NCBI GenBank assembly: GCA_963772595.1
Contig: CAVYXZ010000016.1
Location: 186,001-250,000, forward strand
Source: CAVYXZ01 sp963772595
GTDB lineage: Bacteria > Chloroflexota > Anaerolineae > Aggregatilineales > Phototrophicaceae
Length of the DNA: 64,000 nt
Reading direction: 5' to 3'
The notes under the pieces were generated by a model. The model was given only the letters and a program-made list of their open reading frames with translations, was not told the origin of the DNA and made no database searches. Positions 9,447 through 19,663 of the stretch are shown here, one piece after another. Numbering within the stretch: the first letter of the stretch is position 1; each line of letters begins with the position of its first letter. The translations under genes and the position numbers were made by a program.

Positions 9447-10434
9447 GGCTCAGCTCCTCGGTGACGACATGGCAGGCGACTCGGTGCTGCGGTTCAATCG
9501 AGACTATTTCCGGATCGATAGTCAGGCACACGTCCTTGACAAGGGGGCAGCGCTCATGAAAGCGGCAGCCTGTCGGGGGCTTATCCAGAGCTGGCGGGCG
9601 GCCCGGAATGCTCACACGCTCGGCACGCTCATCCAGGCTTGGCAGCGACTTGATCAGATACTGTGTGTAGGGGTGACGCGGATTCTTAAGGATGGTGCGC
9701 GTCTTGCCCTCCTCAACCAGTTTACCCGCATAAATCACGGCGATCCGGTCGGCCAGGTTGGCGTGAACGCCCATATCATGCGTAATGAGGACCAGTGTGC
9801 TGCCCTTGCGCTGACGGATTTCTTTCAGCAGTTGAATCACGCCGCGCTGGACGACGACATCCAGCGCAGTCGTCGGTTCGTCGGCGAAGATCAGCTTGGG
9901 CCAGAGGATCGTCGCCAGAGCAATCGTCACGCGCTGGCGCATCCCGCCGGAGAGCTGGTGCGGGTAGGCCGCCATCACTTTCGCAGGCAGGCCCAGTTCG
10001 CGCAGATAATCTGCGGTCATCTTGTAGGATTCTTGCTTGCTGATCTGGCGATGGGCGGCGATGAAGTCGTGAAAAGTATCGCGGATGCGTCGCACCGGGT
10101 TGAGCACGTGCATCGACCCCTGCGGTATGTAGGATATTTTCTTCCAGCGCAGCTCATTGTGTTCCTTCTCAGTCATTGTAACTGAGGAGAATTCCTGACC
10201 GTCAAGGTTGTAGGTAACCGAACCGCCAACAACGGTAAGGGGGGGCTTGAATTCACCCAGCAGCACCTTGAGGAGCGTGGTCTTACCGCAGCCAGATTCT
10301 CCGGCGATGCCGAATACTTCACCCTCTTCTACTGCAATAGAAATGTCATCGACGGCTTTCACCGTCCGCTGGACGCCGTAAGCCTGGGTCATGTAATAGG
10401 CTTTCAGGTTGCGGGTTTCCACAATCGTCGTCAT
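9433..10434 (-). CDS. Opp/Dpp-type ABC transporter ATP-binding protein (OppD-like)
   Basis: 333 residues. Walker A is GESGCGKTTLLK (about 43-54), the Q-loop lies in SYIPQGSMHVLNP, the signature is LSGGMRQRVTIALATI, Walker B is LIFADEPTTALDVVVQ and the H-loop is LVLITHDMGVHA. The Opp-family tail has NPRHPYTQYLIKSLPSL and Cys positions in GCRFHERCPLVKDVC. The start codon shares a base with the stop of the permease gene at 10434, indicating coupling. Together with the gene at 8430 it forms the nucleotide-binding heterodimer of the importer. Confidence 0.93.
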   Translation of the reverse strand: MTTIVETRNLKAYYMTQAYGVQRTVKAVDDISIAVEEGEVFGIAGESGCGKTTLLKVLLGEFKPPLTVVGGSVTYNLDGQEFSSVTMTEKEHNELRWKKISYIPQGSMHVLNPVRRIRDTFHDFIAAHRQISKQESYKMTADYLRELGLPAKVMAAYPHQLSGGMRQRVTIALATILWPKLIFADEPTTALDVVVQRGVIQLLKEIRQRKGSTLVLITHDMGVHANLADRIAVIYAGKLVEEGKTRTILKNPRHPYTQYLIKSLPSLDERAERVSIPGRPPALDKPPTGCRFHERCPLVKDVCLTIDPEIVSIEPQHRVACHVVTEELSHAPA

Positions 10435-11363
10435 CAGTCTGTCCCCTGTGCCTGGCCCGCCACTTGTTCCCCTACGGGTTCCTCCTGAGGCGGTGCTTCG
10501 ACATCTTTGTTGACTGTCATCCGTTCGAGCCGCGTGCGCGGGTCAAGGTATTGACTAAAGGCAATCGAAATCAAATAGAAGCCCACTACGATGAGGACCG
10601 CCGCAACGATAGGTGCTGCCAATATCCAGATTCGGTTGGAGAGCAGCGCATTGTAGTAGTTCCCCCAGTAAATCATCGTGCCCACGCTCTGGGCACTGAG
10701 GTCGCTTAAACCCAGGACCGACAGCGTGACTTCGAAGCCGATGGCAAACAAAAAACCGCTGACCACATCGGCTAGCAGAAACGGGATCAGGAAGGGGAGA
10801 TGCTCCATGACGACGATTTTCAAGGAACTCATCCCAGCAAAGATGGCAGTGCTGGTGAACTCCCGTTCGCGCAGGCTCAAAATCTGGGCGCGGTAGCGTT
10901 TAGATGGAGCGGCCCAGTCGAGCAGACCGATGAGCATTCCCAGTACGGGCATGGTCATCGCTCCATGCATGATCGAAGTGATCAGAATCAACAGTGGCAA
11001 CCGAGGAATAACGATGAAGCTGTCCACAATACTTGAGAGTACCCGGTCGAACGTGCCGCCAATGTACCCTGAAATCATACCCAGAAGGACGCCGATACTT
11101 CGCCCAATGATTACGGCCAGACCGGCGACGATCAGGGTATTGCGCACGGCAAAGGTCAACATCCAGAAAACATCCTGACCATTGGAATTCGTACCCAAAA
11201 TATACTCTGCAGAAGGTGCTTTATTGCGCGGCACAGTACGGTTTTGATCGGGCGGGTAAGGTGAAACGAATGACAGCACCAGCATAATCACGACCGCCGC
11301 GAGGATGATCGCACCTACGCGAAACGAGGGGCTGAAACAAATCAAATCTCTTACAGTAGTCAT
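10434..11363 (-). CDS. Opp/Dpp-type ABC transporter permease (OppC-like)
   Basis: An in-frame extension upstream to 11456 would overlap the previous gene and carries no membrane-protein signature. The ATG at 11363 (MTTVRDLICFSPSFRVG) gives the normal family length, about 309 residues, and starts 16 bases after the previous stop. Hydrophobic segment at about 20-40, then the OppC-type block FGTNS-like LGTNSNGQDVFWMLTFAVRN, and the membrane core with LREREFTSTAIFAGMSSLKI standing in for the EAA loop. It forms the channel with the OppB-like subunit. Confidence 0.88.
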   Translation of the reverse strand: MTTVRDLICFSPSFRVGAIILAAVVIMLVLSFVSPYPPDQNRTVPRNKAPSAEYILGTNSNGQDVFWMLTFAVRNTLIVAGLAVIIGRSIGVLLGMISGYIGGTFDRVLSSIVDSFIVIPRLPLLILITSIMHGAMTMPVLGMLIGLLDWAAPSKRYRAQILSLREREFTSTAIFAGMSSLKIVVMEHLPFLIPFLLADVVSGFLFAIGFEVTLSVLGLSDLSAQSVGTMIYWGNYYNALLSNRIWILAAPIVAAVLIVVGFYLISIAFSQYLDPRTRLERMTVNKDVEAPPQEEPVGEQVAGQAQGTD

Positions 11364-11379
11364 CAATATTTTGCCCTGA

Positions 11380-12378
11380 CTAACGATAACGAACGCGCGG
11401 ATCAAAGAGCGGGTAGCTGAGATCGATGAGCAAAGAAGCCGTGGCGATGCCCACAATTGAGAGCAGGGTTATCCCCATAATCAGGTTGTAGTCAGACGAA
11501 TTGACAGCGTTGAAGAGCGCATAACCCAATCCGGGATAACCAAAGACGACTTCGGTGATGAGCGCGCCTGAGAAAATTGTTCCGAGCGACAGGCCCAGAT
11601 CGGTCACCTGGGGCAGCATCGTGTTGCGAATAACATAAGCAAACAATATTTTCCGCTTGGGAACGGCTGCCATTTCAGCGTACTGTACATAATCACTGGA
11701 TCGCTCCGTCGAGGTGAGCGCCTTGGAGACGATGAAGCGAAAGGCCATCGCGCCAATCACAATCGACATCGCCGGAAGAAAGCCGTGAAATATAACGCTG
11801 CCAATATAATCCAGAGTCAGGCGAGGTAACCCCTGTCCGCCGCCAACCAGCGGGAATATCGGGATATAGTAAGCGAATATGATCAACATGACGAAAGCCA
11901 GAATGTAGTAGGGTACAGGATAGACCGTGATGAGCGATTTATCCAGAATTTCCGACCACCATCGGTTGGGGAAATAGCCTGCCATCGAGCCGAGGATCAG
12001 CCCCGCCACCCACGAAATGATTGTCGCCGTCCCTAAGAGGCCAACCGTCCACCACACACTGTTACCGATCATTTCGCTCACCTGCATCGGGAAGGCGCTG
12101 AACGACGGTCCCAGATCGCCTCTCAGCAGGCGTTTCCAGAAGCTAATATATTGATCAATCAGACTGCCGTTCACCCCGTATAGGTCTTCCAGCGATTGAC
12201 GCAGCTGGGCCGTCGCTTCCGGACTGGTATTCTGAAATGAACTGAGGCGGGCCATAGCCTGATCGACTGGATTGATCGGCGAGAGGCGGGGGATGAGAAA
12301 CGTCAAGGTCACCCCGACGAAGATCACGACCAGCCATTGCACCAACCGGGGGAGTACAAATTCTTTCAAGAGAGTCAC
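11380..12378 (-). CDS. Opp/Dpp-type ABC transporter permease (OppB-like)
   Basis: 332 residues. The OppB-type N-terminus VLPRLVQWLVVIFVGVTLTF is the first membrane segment, followed by an extended extracytoplasmic loop with SLEDLYGVNGSLIDQYISFW and the classic RGDLGPSFSAFP motif. The coupling loop is recognisable at VQYAEMAAVPKRKILFAYVI. The C-terminal membrane segments end with DLSYPLFDPRVRYR, a typical OppB finish. First permease gene after the solute-binding-protein gene, separated from it by 144 bases that contain a strong stem-loop. Confidence 0.92.
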   Translation of the reverse strand: MTLLKEFVLPRLVQWLVVIFVGVTLTFLIPRLSPINPVDQAMARLSSFQNTSPEATAQLRQSLEDLYGVNGSLIDQYISFWKRLLRGDLGPSFSAFPMQVSEMIGNSVWWTVGLLGTATIISWVAGLILGSMAGYFPNRWWSEILDKSLITVYPVPYYILAFVMLIIFAYYIPIFPLVGGGQGLPRLTLDYIGSVIFHGFLPAMSIVIGAMAFRFIVSKALTSTERSSDYVQYAEMAAVPKRKILFAYVIRNTMLPQVTDLGLSLGTIFSGALITEVVFGYPGLGYALFNAVNSSDYNLIMGITLLSIVGIATASLLIDLSYPLFDPRVRYR

Positions 12379-12477
12379 GACTATTGACCTTGCCTAGACT
12401 TAACGAAATTAAGTTTCAAAGGGTCGTCTACTTATTTGCTTTACAGTATAACCACCAAGCTGTGATTGCCCAAACGA

Positions 12478-12502
12478 GGCGAGGGCCAATTTGACCCTCG
12501 CC
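12478..12502 (-). terminator. GC-rich stem-loop between binding-protein and permease genes
   Basis: Perfect 8-base arms GGCGAGGG and CCCTCGCC with a 9-base loop, 20 bases after the stop of the solute-binding-protein gene on the minus strand. There is no long T-run, so it is more likely a partial terminator or 3'-end stabiliser that lets the binding protein be made in excess of the permeases. Similar elements sit at the matching place in the two other importer operons here (43055 and 61625). Confidence 0.6.
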
Positions 12503-12522
12503 TGTACTGCTGACTTAGCAAA

Positions 12523-14438
12523 TCAAGAGGCCGAAGCTGGTTCCAGCCCCTGGAAAGCGTAGCGACCAATCTGGAACCAGTATTCCGGGAAGGCCGTCGG
12601 ATTTTCGCTGGTCGGGAAGCCCGTCCAGTAGCGCGAATCCCAGGTGATGAACTTCTTGAAAGTGATCACTGGCATCGCGTACATATTCTCGGCGAACATC
12701 TTCAGGAAATCCTGATTGACGGTCAGGGCCTCCGGCGACTGCGGATCGGTCTGCTCCATCTTGGTGATGAGCGCATCCAGCCCGTCAATCTGGGTATAGA
12801 GGTTGTTGCAGCTTCCTGTTGTGTTGACGTTCGTGCCGACAGGAACGTAACGATCCGACTGGAGACACTGGATATTCTGCCACTTGTCACCATTGGCAAG
12901 CGCAAGATTCCAGTTGCCCCAGGGAACAGCGATCTGGTAATCGCCAATTTGCGTACGCTGATTCCATACGTTGCGTTCGATCCCGTTGGCAGTCACGTCA
13001 ATGCCGAAGGCTTTCCACTGATCCTGGATCGCGTTGGCGATACGGAAGGCATCTGGCTCGTCGTTGGGGGCGATAACTTCCAGTGTCCAGGGCTGGCCGT
13101 CCGGCGTCAACCATTTATTATTGCTGTCGCGCGTGAAGCCTGCCCGCTCCAGCAGAGCAGCAGCGGTATCGGGGTCGAACTTCCACCAGCCGATGCCGAA
13201 CAAATCGGAATTCGAGCCAGAGAAGTCGTAGCCCTGATCAGTCGCCCAGGCAGCGATTTGATCCGGTACGGTCGGGTCAAAGGGCGCATAATTCGGGTCG
13301 TCGGGCGTATCAATCGTCAGGTTGTTCAGCCAGTCGGCCATGTCGGTGTTGTAGTACATTTTTGACAGGGCAGTCGTGGCCGGTACGGCCAGCGCCGTCA
13401 CTTTCGCTACACCACCGATATACTCGGTTTGCAGGTCCACAATGTCGGTCGCCAGTGTCAGCGCCCAACGCACGTCTTTATTGGCGAACAGCGGCTCATT
13501 TTCGTAGTTGAAGGCCAGATAGCGCGAGTCATCTCGTTCGGATAAGCCCAGGGGAAACCGGTGTACCAGGAGCGCGCGGTCGGATCGTTCTGGAGCACGG
13601 ACTGGAAGGCTTCATAGTCGAAGTCGAAGGCGACATCCAGGTCACCACGCGACATGGCGATGGCTTTCTTCGAACTGTCACCGTAGAACACCGACAGGAT
13701 GTAGTCCGGGCCGGGCTTGTTGACGGTCATGCCAACCGAAGTCCGCTGCCAGTCATCGCGCCGCTTGTATAGATCCCAGAAGCCGTTGGGATCGCTCTGA
13801 TCCCAAACGTAAGCGCCCAGCGATACCGGCGGATTGAACTTATAGGTTTCCAGCGGATCGGTCACTGTTTCGAAGACGTGCTTGGGCATCATGTAAACGC
13901 CGTTCCAGCGGGTTTCGAAGAAGTAGTGGAAACGCGGATTGGCTTTTTGGAGCGTGAACTTGACGGTGAAATCGTCTACCTTCTCAACTTTGTCGACCCA
14001 CTGTGTCAGCGCGGCGTGCCAACCAGAGGCATTCAAATTCTCGTTGTCCATCAAGGTCTGCACCGTGTAGACCAGGTCATCGGCGGTGAACTGTACGCCA
14101 TCGCTCCAGTAGATATTGTCACGCAAATGCACGGTCATCTCGGTGAAATCGGCGTTGTACTCTGGATCAGAGACCGCCGCGCCGTACAGCCGCTGGCCGC
14201 TCTCAGCATCGGAGTACCACAGCGTTTCCATCATCAACGCATGGCGTGTCGGTTGGACCGGGCCATTAACCCACATGTTGAAGTTATCCACCTGGTCGTA
14301 ACGGAAAATCTGATCCGCGACGAAAACCTGCTCACGGGGTAGGTCGACCGGAAGACTTGAAGGTTGAGCCAGGCTTACTGTAGCGGGCGCTGCCAGAAGG
14401 AGCAGCAGGGATAGAAGTAGAACCAATCTCCTCACCAT
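12523..14438 (-). CDS. Family-5 (peptide/nickel-type) solute-binding protein, frameshifted
   Basis: Two overlapping pieces: N-terminal 14438-13458 and C-terminal 13473-12523. The reading sense passes from one frame to the next near 13515-13535, where FPWAYPNEMTR leads to YLAFNYENEPLFANKDVRWA in the other frame. Signal peptide MVRRLVLLLSLLLLLAAPA. Family hallmarks are MTVHLRDNIYWSDGVQFTAD and the joined LFANKDVRWALTLATD. The total of about 638 residues fits SBP_bac_5. AGGAGA lies 7 bases before the ATG. It feeds the Opp-type permeases downstream. Given a rhamnosidase and LacI regulator next door, an oligosaccharide ligand is possible (inference). The single frame change could be a sequencing indel. 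Confidence 0.85.
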
Positions 14439-14473
14439 TTGTAATTCTCCTCATAGACCAAAATACATCTTAG

Positions 14474-14491
14474 GGCATTGGTATCAATGCC
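14474..14491. promoter_or_regulatory. Inverted repeat upstream of the solute-binding-protein gene
   Basis: Perfect 7-base arms GGCATTG and CAATGCC around GTAT, 35 bases before the binding-protein ATG and downstream of the LacI-type gene on the same strand. It may be an operator for that regulator or a leader stem-loop. The arms differ from the repeat at 15607, which weakens a common-regulator reading. Confidence 0.35.
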
Positions 14492-14550
14492 GCTTGCTTG
14501 CACTACAAAGCATTTGTTCGTGTCTATGACCTCCTTTTCTGTTGACTATT

Positions 14551-15579
14551 TTAATCAACCGGGGCTGGCCCGGTGGATTCACGAATGACAAGGGCCGTAT
14601 CCCAATAGACGATTTCCTGGGGGCGATCTGGTTCTTTGATGCGCTTCAGCAGCAGACGCAAGGCGTGGCGGCCCAATTCAAGAGGATTGCCTGACACTGT
14701 GGTCAGACGAGGGATAGTGTAGCTGGCAAAGGGAATGTTATCAAAGCTAGCAATGGATACATCCTGCGGCACCCGCAGCCCCAGGTCAGCCGCTGCGCGT
14801 AAGGCAGCTATCCCTAACAGATCGTTGATGACCAGCAGAGCGGTCGGGCGGTCCGGGCGGCGTAACAAGCGGAGGGGTAGCTTCGATGCCGTCCTCCATT
14901 GTCTGGCCGCAGCGCTCCACCAGCGCCTGCTCAGGCGGTATGTCGGTCTCTTTCATGAAAGCTGCATAGGTGAACAACCGGTCGTGCCCCTGAGGCTCCA
15001 GGGTGACACCGTAGATAAAACCAAAGCGCCGGTGCCCCATTTCATACAGATAACGCAGCAAGCTTCGCGTGCCCTCGGCATAGCCATCATGCACAGAGTT
15101 GAATTCCGACTCGACAGTTGTGATCTGCACAATGGGTCTGGTCAATTGGCGAAGCTGCTTCAGGATGGGATCCGGCAGCGATTTGAAGCTGGTGAGCAAA
15201 ATCAGGCCGTCGATACGCTGCTGGCTGAGTTCGCGGAGCAGATGCTGTTCGTGCTGGGCGGTGGATTGTGAAGCAGGGGTGAGCAGCACGCTGTAACCTT
15301 TCAATTCCGCTTCGCTTGTGATGCCGGTCAGAATTTGCCAGAAGAAGGGATTTTCGTAGATCGGCAGCAGCACGCCGGCGACTTCGTGGTACCGCTGCGC
15401 AGCGATTGCGCGCGGATGTCCGGCGTATAGTCAAGTTCGGCGATGGCATCCAGAACGCGCTGGCGTGTTTCTTCGGAAACAGGGATTTTACTGTCGATAC
15501 GTCCATTCATGACATTGGAAACCGTCGCCCGGGAAACACCAGCGAGGCGGGCCACATCCGCTTGAGTGGGGCGTTTCAC
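14551..15579 (-). pseudogene. LacI-family transcriptional regulator, split by two frame changes
   Basis: Three consecutive frames together read as one LacI protein of about 343 residues, the normal length. The N-terminal HTH is TQADVARLAGVSRATVSNVM with the hinge-region helix PDIRAQSLRSG. The middle is a periplasmic-binding-like core (LLPIYENPFFWQILTGITSE, QRIDGLILL). The end is LLVINDLLGIAALRAAADLG followed by VSIASFDNIPFASYTIPRLT. The frame changes lie near 15385 and 14865. GTG at 15579 is chosen as start because GAGGA lies upstream and KRPTQADVA is the canonical beginning; the longer frame to 15642 runs into the promoter region. It probably represses the divergent rhamnosidase and the downstream Opp operon. 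True pseudogene or sequencing indels cannot be decided from the sequence. Confidence 0.8.
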
Positions 15580-15606
15580 AAGCAGTATTTCCTCAAAGAA
15601 ATCTAT

Positions 15607-15636
15607 TTGACACGAATTACCTAAATCGTGTAAATT
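15607..15636 (+). promoter_or_regulatory. Promoter overlapped by an inverted-repeat operator (rhamnosidase/LacI divergent region)
   Basis: TTGACA at 15607-15612 and TAAATT at 15631-15636 are spaced by 18 bases and point toward the rhamnosidase. The same stretch is an inverted repeat: TTGACACGA (15607-15615) and TCGTGTAAA (15626-15634), matching at 8 of 9 paired positions with a 10-base spacer. A repressor bound here would cover both -35 and -10. The location between a LacI-type gene and its divergent target is where such an operator is expected; binding itself is inferred. Confidence 0.5.
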
Positions 15637-15736
15637 AGCCATAGCGTACCTAGTTTATGAGCCTGTGTCAAGAAGACTGCTTCTTCTACGCGCTACTTAC
15701 TTGAACATCTCAATACTTGTTTAGAAAGAACCTCAT

Positions 15737-18481
15737 ATCATTCAAATCACTGAGCTAATTTGCGAATATCGCAGTAATCCCCTCGGCATCGACATCACTC
15801 AACCACGCTTAGGCTGGCAGATGCACACGGAGCGCAGGGTGCACGACAGACGGCCTATCGTGTTCTGGCGGCCAGCAGTCCGGATTTGCTTGAGCGGAAG
15901 GCGGACCTCTGGGACAGCGGCAAAATCGAAACGGATCAGAGCATTCATATCCCTTACGCCGGGCAAGCGCTGGCTTCGCGCCAGCGTGTCTATTGGCAAG
16001 TCACCGTCTGGGACGAAACCGGCAGGCGACCCATAGCGATCCGGCCTGGTTCGAAATGGGCCTGCTGCGACGCAGGGACTGGAAAGCGAAATGGATCGGC
16101 GGCGATCTGGTCGGCGGCCCGCGCAGCCCTATCCCCGCACCTTACTGCAGCAAAGCTTTCAAGCTACCGGTGGAAGGTGCAATCGGCCCGTCTGTATATG
16201 ACTGCGCTCGGTCTGTACGAATGCAGCATCAACGGGCAGATCGATTGGCGACGACGGTCCTGAATCCTGGCTGGACTGATTTCAAGAAGCGGGTCCGCTA
16301 CAGGGTCTATGATGTGAGCAGCATGTCCTGCAAGAGGGTGACAATGTCATCGGCGCGATTCTCGGCGATGGCTGGGCCGTGGGGCATGTCGGCCCGCGAG
16401 ATCGCCAGCAGTATGCAGACCGGCCCCGCCTGTTGGCCCAGCTGGAGATCACGCTGGCGGATGGCAGCCAGCACACTGATCGTCACGGACGATAGTTGGA
16501 AGCATCACTACGGGCCGCTGCTGGAAAACGACCTGCTGATGGGCGAATCCGACGATGCCCGCCTGGAAATGCCGGGCTGGGACTCGCCGGGCTTTGACGA
16601 CAGCGGCTGGCGCAGCGTGGTGGTCTTCGAGGATACCGGGCAGCCCTGGTGGCGACCAACGGCCCGACGGTCAAGCGGATCGAAGAATTGAAACCGGTGG
16701 CGAACCCCGGCAGTCAGGTACCCTCCTTAACCGCCGCTATATCTTCGACCTGGGCCAGAACATGGTGGGCCGGGTGCGTTTCAAAGGCCAGCGCCCCGGC
16801 GGGCACGACGGCTATTTTGCGTTTTGCCGAGGTGCTCAACCCCGATGGCTCGCTCTACACCACCAATCTGCGACGGCGCGCGGTCACCGACCATTACACC
16901 TTCAAAGGCGAAGGTGAAGAAGTCTGGGAGCCGAAGTTCACCTTTCACGGTTTTCGCTATGTGAAGTTCGGGCTATCCCGGCGAAATCGCGCGTGATACG
17001 ATTACCGGCATCGTGCTGCATTCCGAGATGGCTCCTACCGGAAGTTTGAATGTTCCGATCCAATGCTGAATCAACTTCAGCATAATATCGTCTGGGGGCA
17101 GAAGGGCAATTTTCTCGATGTACCGACCGACTGCCCGCAGCGGGATGAACGGCTGGGCTGGACCGGCGATATTCAGGTCTTTGCCCGGACTGCCGCCTTC
17201 AATATGGATGTCGCGGGCTTCATGACCAAGTGGGCGCAGGATGTCGCCGATGCGCAGGCCGAGTCGGGCAGCATCCCGGCGGTCGTGCCAAATGCGATTG
17301 GCCTTGAAGACGGCGGCCCGGCCTGGGCCGATGCCGCCATTATCTGTCCCTGGACGATGTACCTCAGCTATGGCGACCGGCGTATCCTCGAAAACAATTA
17401 CGGCGTGATGACGCCGCTTCATGGATTCATCCTCGAGGCCAGCCCGGGCTACATTCGCTGTGCGCCAGATTACGAGGGTTGGCCCGGCTTTGGCGACTGG
17501 CTGTCGATCAATGCCGGACACGCCGCGCGACCTGATCGGCACGGCTTTCCTGGCCTATGATGCCATCTGATGGCGCAGATCGCGGCGATGCTCGGCCAGG
17601 ATGAGGATGCGGCCCGATACCGGCAGTTGTTTGCCGAGGTCAAAGCGGCCTTTGCAAGCGCTACCTGGCCGGGAGCGAGGTCAGCCTGGAACCCGACGCA
17701 GGTCGCCACAATCGAAACGCCAGCAGACGGCACATGGCGAATCGATCTCGCGGGGCAACTGAAAGCGGTTGATTACGGGCCGGTTGAGTCTGAGGTCTTC
17801 AACACCGACCTGTTTACGCCAAATCAGACGGCCTATATCCTGGCGCTGCACTTCGACCTGCTGCCGGAAGAACTGCGCCCGCGGGCCATCGCTGAACTGG
17901 TGGCCGACATCGAACGCCGCGAGATGCACCTCTCGACCGGCTTTGTCGGGTCACCCTATCTGCCGCATGTCCTGAGCAGCAACGGACGGCTCGATGTCGC
18001 TTATGCGCTGCTCAACCAGAAGACCTGGCCGTCATGGCTGTACGCTGTAACGCAGGGCGCGACGACGATCTGGGAACGCTGGGATGGTTGGACCGAGGAC
18101 AACGGTTTCCAGGACCCGCAGATGAACTCTTTTAATCATTATGCTTACGGGGCGATCGGGGCCTGGCTGTACAACACGGTGGCGGGCATCGAGATCGACC
18201 CGGCCCAGCCCGGTTACAAACACATTGTCTTACGGCCTCAGCCCGGCGGCAGCCTGACTCGTGCGAGCGGTCGGCTTAAGAGTATGTATGGCGACATATG
18301 CTCGGAGTGGTCGCTGGACAACGGACGCTTCGAGTGGAGTATTCAAATTCCACCTAATGCCAGCGCGACAGTACATGTCCCTGCGAAGGCGGGCCAGTCG
18401 GTCATCATGAACGGCAGCCCGGTTCAGGAAATGGTCCAGGATCTGGCGGCTGGAGACTATCGTTTCGTTGTCGAGGACTAA
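15737..18481 (+). pseudogene. Alpha-L-rhamnosidase, GH78, broken by several frame changes
   Basis: Successive frames give one protein of about 900 residues, the usual GH78 length. The N-terminus has the family signature CEYRSNPLGIDITQPRLGWQ; middle pieces give YWQVTVWDETG and WTDFKKRVRYRVYDV; the catalytic (alpha/alpha)6 domain has DVPTDCPQRDERLGWTGD, carrying the conserved Asp and general-acid Glu, and later TTIWERWDGW with the general-base Glu. The C-terminal beta-sandwich has DPAQPGYKHIVLRPQPGG. Frame changes occur near 15838, 16030, 16180-16330, 16650, 16970-17040 and 17530-17570. No ATG precedes the conserved N-terminus; an upstream in-frame TAG at 15722 limits the start, so 15737 is approximate. 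The enzyme releases terminal rhamnose from plant or bacterial glycans. No signal peptide is seen, so it likely acts on imported oligosaccharides. Confidence 0.85.
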
Positions 18482-18574
18482 ATCCCATCGTGTTTCCGGC
18501 AATTCTCCTCTGCGATATCGAGGCAGCAGTGCTAAGCTATAGGCAGGACGAACGGCAATAGAAAGCGATGGGCA

Positions 18575-19660
18575 GTGCCGCTGCTATTGAGAGTATTCAC
18601 CCTTTTGCTGCTGGTCGTGGTGCCCGTACAGGCACAGGACTCGGAGCCTGTGGTTCCCGATGTGAGCGGTATAGCCGCGCCTGTAGCGGCAGCGAGGCTC
18701 AATCAGGCGGGGTTCCGCTTGGGCACCCAGACCCTTGCGATCTGGACTGCCGAGAGCGGCGTGCCCCAGAACACCATCGTGGCACAATCGCCTGCGCCAG
18801 GCAGCACAGCAGCGCACGGCAGCGTTGTGGATGTCACCGTGGTCCGCGTGCCGAATATCAGTCTTGTTTATGATGATAATGACCTGACGGTGATGAACCG
18901 CTCCGATGAGCCGCTCGCCTTGAATGCGCTGCGCTTCAGCGTTGTCGAAGGATCTCCTGCCTCGTTGGCCGCGACTCGCTGGACCGACCGATTGCGCGAA
19001 CGAGAGTGCCTGCAAGTCTGGTCGGTGGCCCGCAACGGCCCTAAAGACGTGGAAGGCTGCCGCTTCATCCAGAACTGGTTCTCGACAGGCGATGTAGGTG
19101 AGCATTTCTGGACCCAAACCAGCGGTGCGCAGCGCTTCGACGTCACCGAAAACGGGGTTGAACGGGCGATTTGTGCGGCTGCACCACCGGACTCGCAGGA
19201 CAGCCCCAGCCGATGCGACTTCTTCCTGGAGGGTGACGGTCCGCTGGCCGAGGCGGCACCTTACGTCTACTTCGCTTACACACCGCAGGTGATTGCGCTG
19301 ATTAATACATCCGATGACCGCTGGATGCTGGCCGGGAACACCATACTTCACAACTACAATCCGAACATCGCCGTGCCGGGCGCAAGCCTGCGTTTTGGCG
19401 ATCCGGCGCTGTATGGCAATCCCGATATTGTGGCGGACATCCAACGACTGGCTCCCGGCCAATGTCTGGTGATGACGAGTGACGACCCTGACGCCCAGCC
19501 CCCGGAAGCCTGCGAGGCCATCGCGCAGCTTGATCTGGCTTCGACGACCGCCTTCTGGTTAGCTGATTTCGAGATTGAGGGAGCCACCGCGGCGCAGCGC
19601 TATGCCTGCCCGGCGGCTGTTCAGGGGCATCTGATCCTTTGTGTCATGCCTCACGGCTGA
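18575..19660 (+). CDS. Secreted PASTA-domain protein
   Basis: 361 residues from GTG at 18575; the upstream ATG at 18568 is in another frame. The signal peptide is PLLLRVFTLLLLVVVPVQAQ. One PASTA domain spans about residues 26-92: VVPDVSGIAAPVAAARLNQA, then IVAQSPAPGSTAAHGSVVDV, the classic P-x-V-x-G start and Q-S-P-x-x-G core. PASTA domains bind peptidoglycan or muropeptides, usually as the extracellular part of Ser/Thr kinases; here it stands alone on an exported protein. The rest (about 95-361) has several cysteines and a region of unknown fold. It opens the signalling locus that includes two large kinases, which fits a wall-sensing partner (inference). Confidence 0.72.
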   Translation: MPLLLRVFTLLLLVVVPVQAQDSEPVVPDVSGIAAPVAAARLNQAGFRLGTQTLAIWTAESGVPQNTIVAQSPAPGSTAAHGSVVDVTVVRVPNISLVYDDNDLTVMNRSDEPLALNALRFSVVEGSPASLAATRWTDRLRERECLQVWSVARNGPKDVEGCRFIQNWFSTGDVGEHFWTQTSGAQRFDVTENGVERAICAAAPPDSQDSPSRCDFFLEGDGPLAEAAPYVYFAYTPQVIALINTSDDRWMLAGNTILHNYNPNIAVPGASLRFGDPALYGNPDIVADIQRLAPGQCLVMTSDDPDAQPPEACEAIAQLDLASTTAFWLADFEIEGATAAQRYACPAAVQGHLILCVMPHG

Positions 19661-19663
19661 GCG

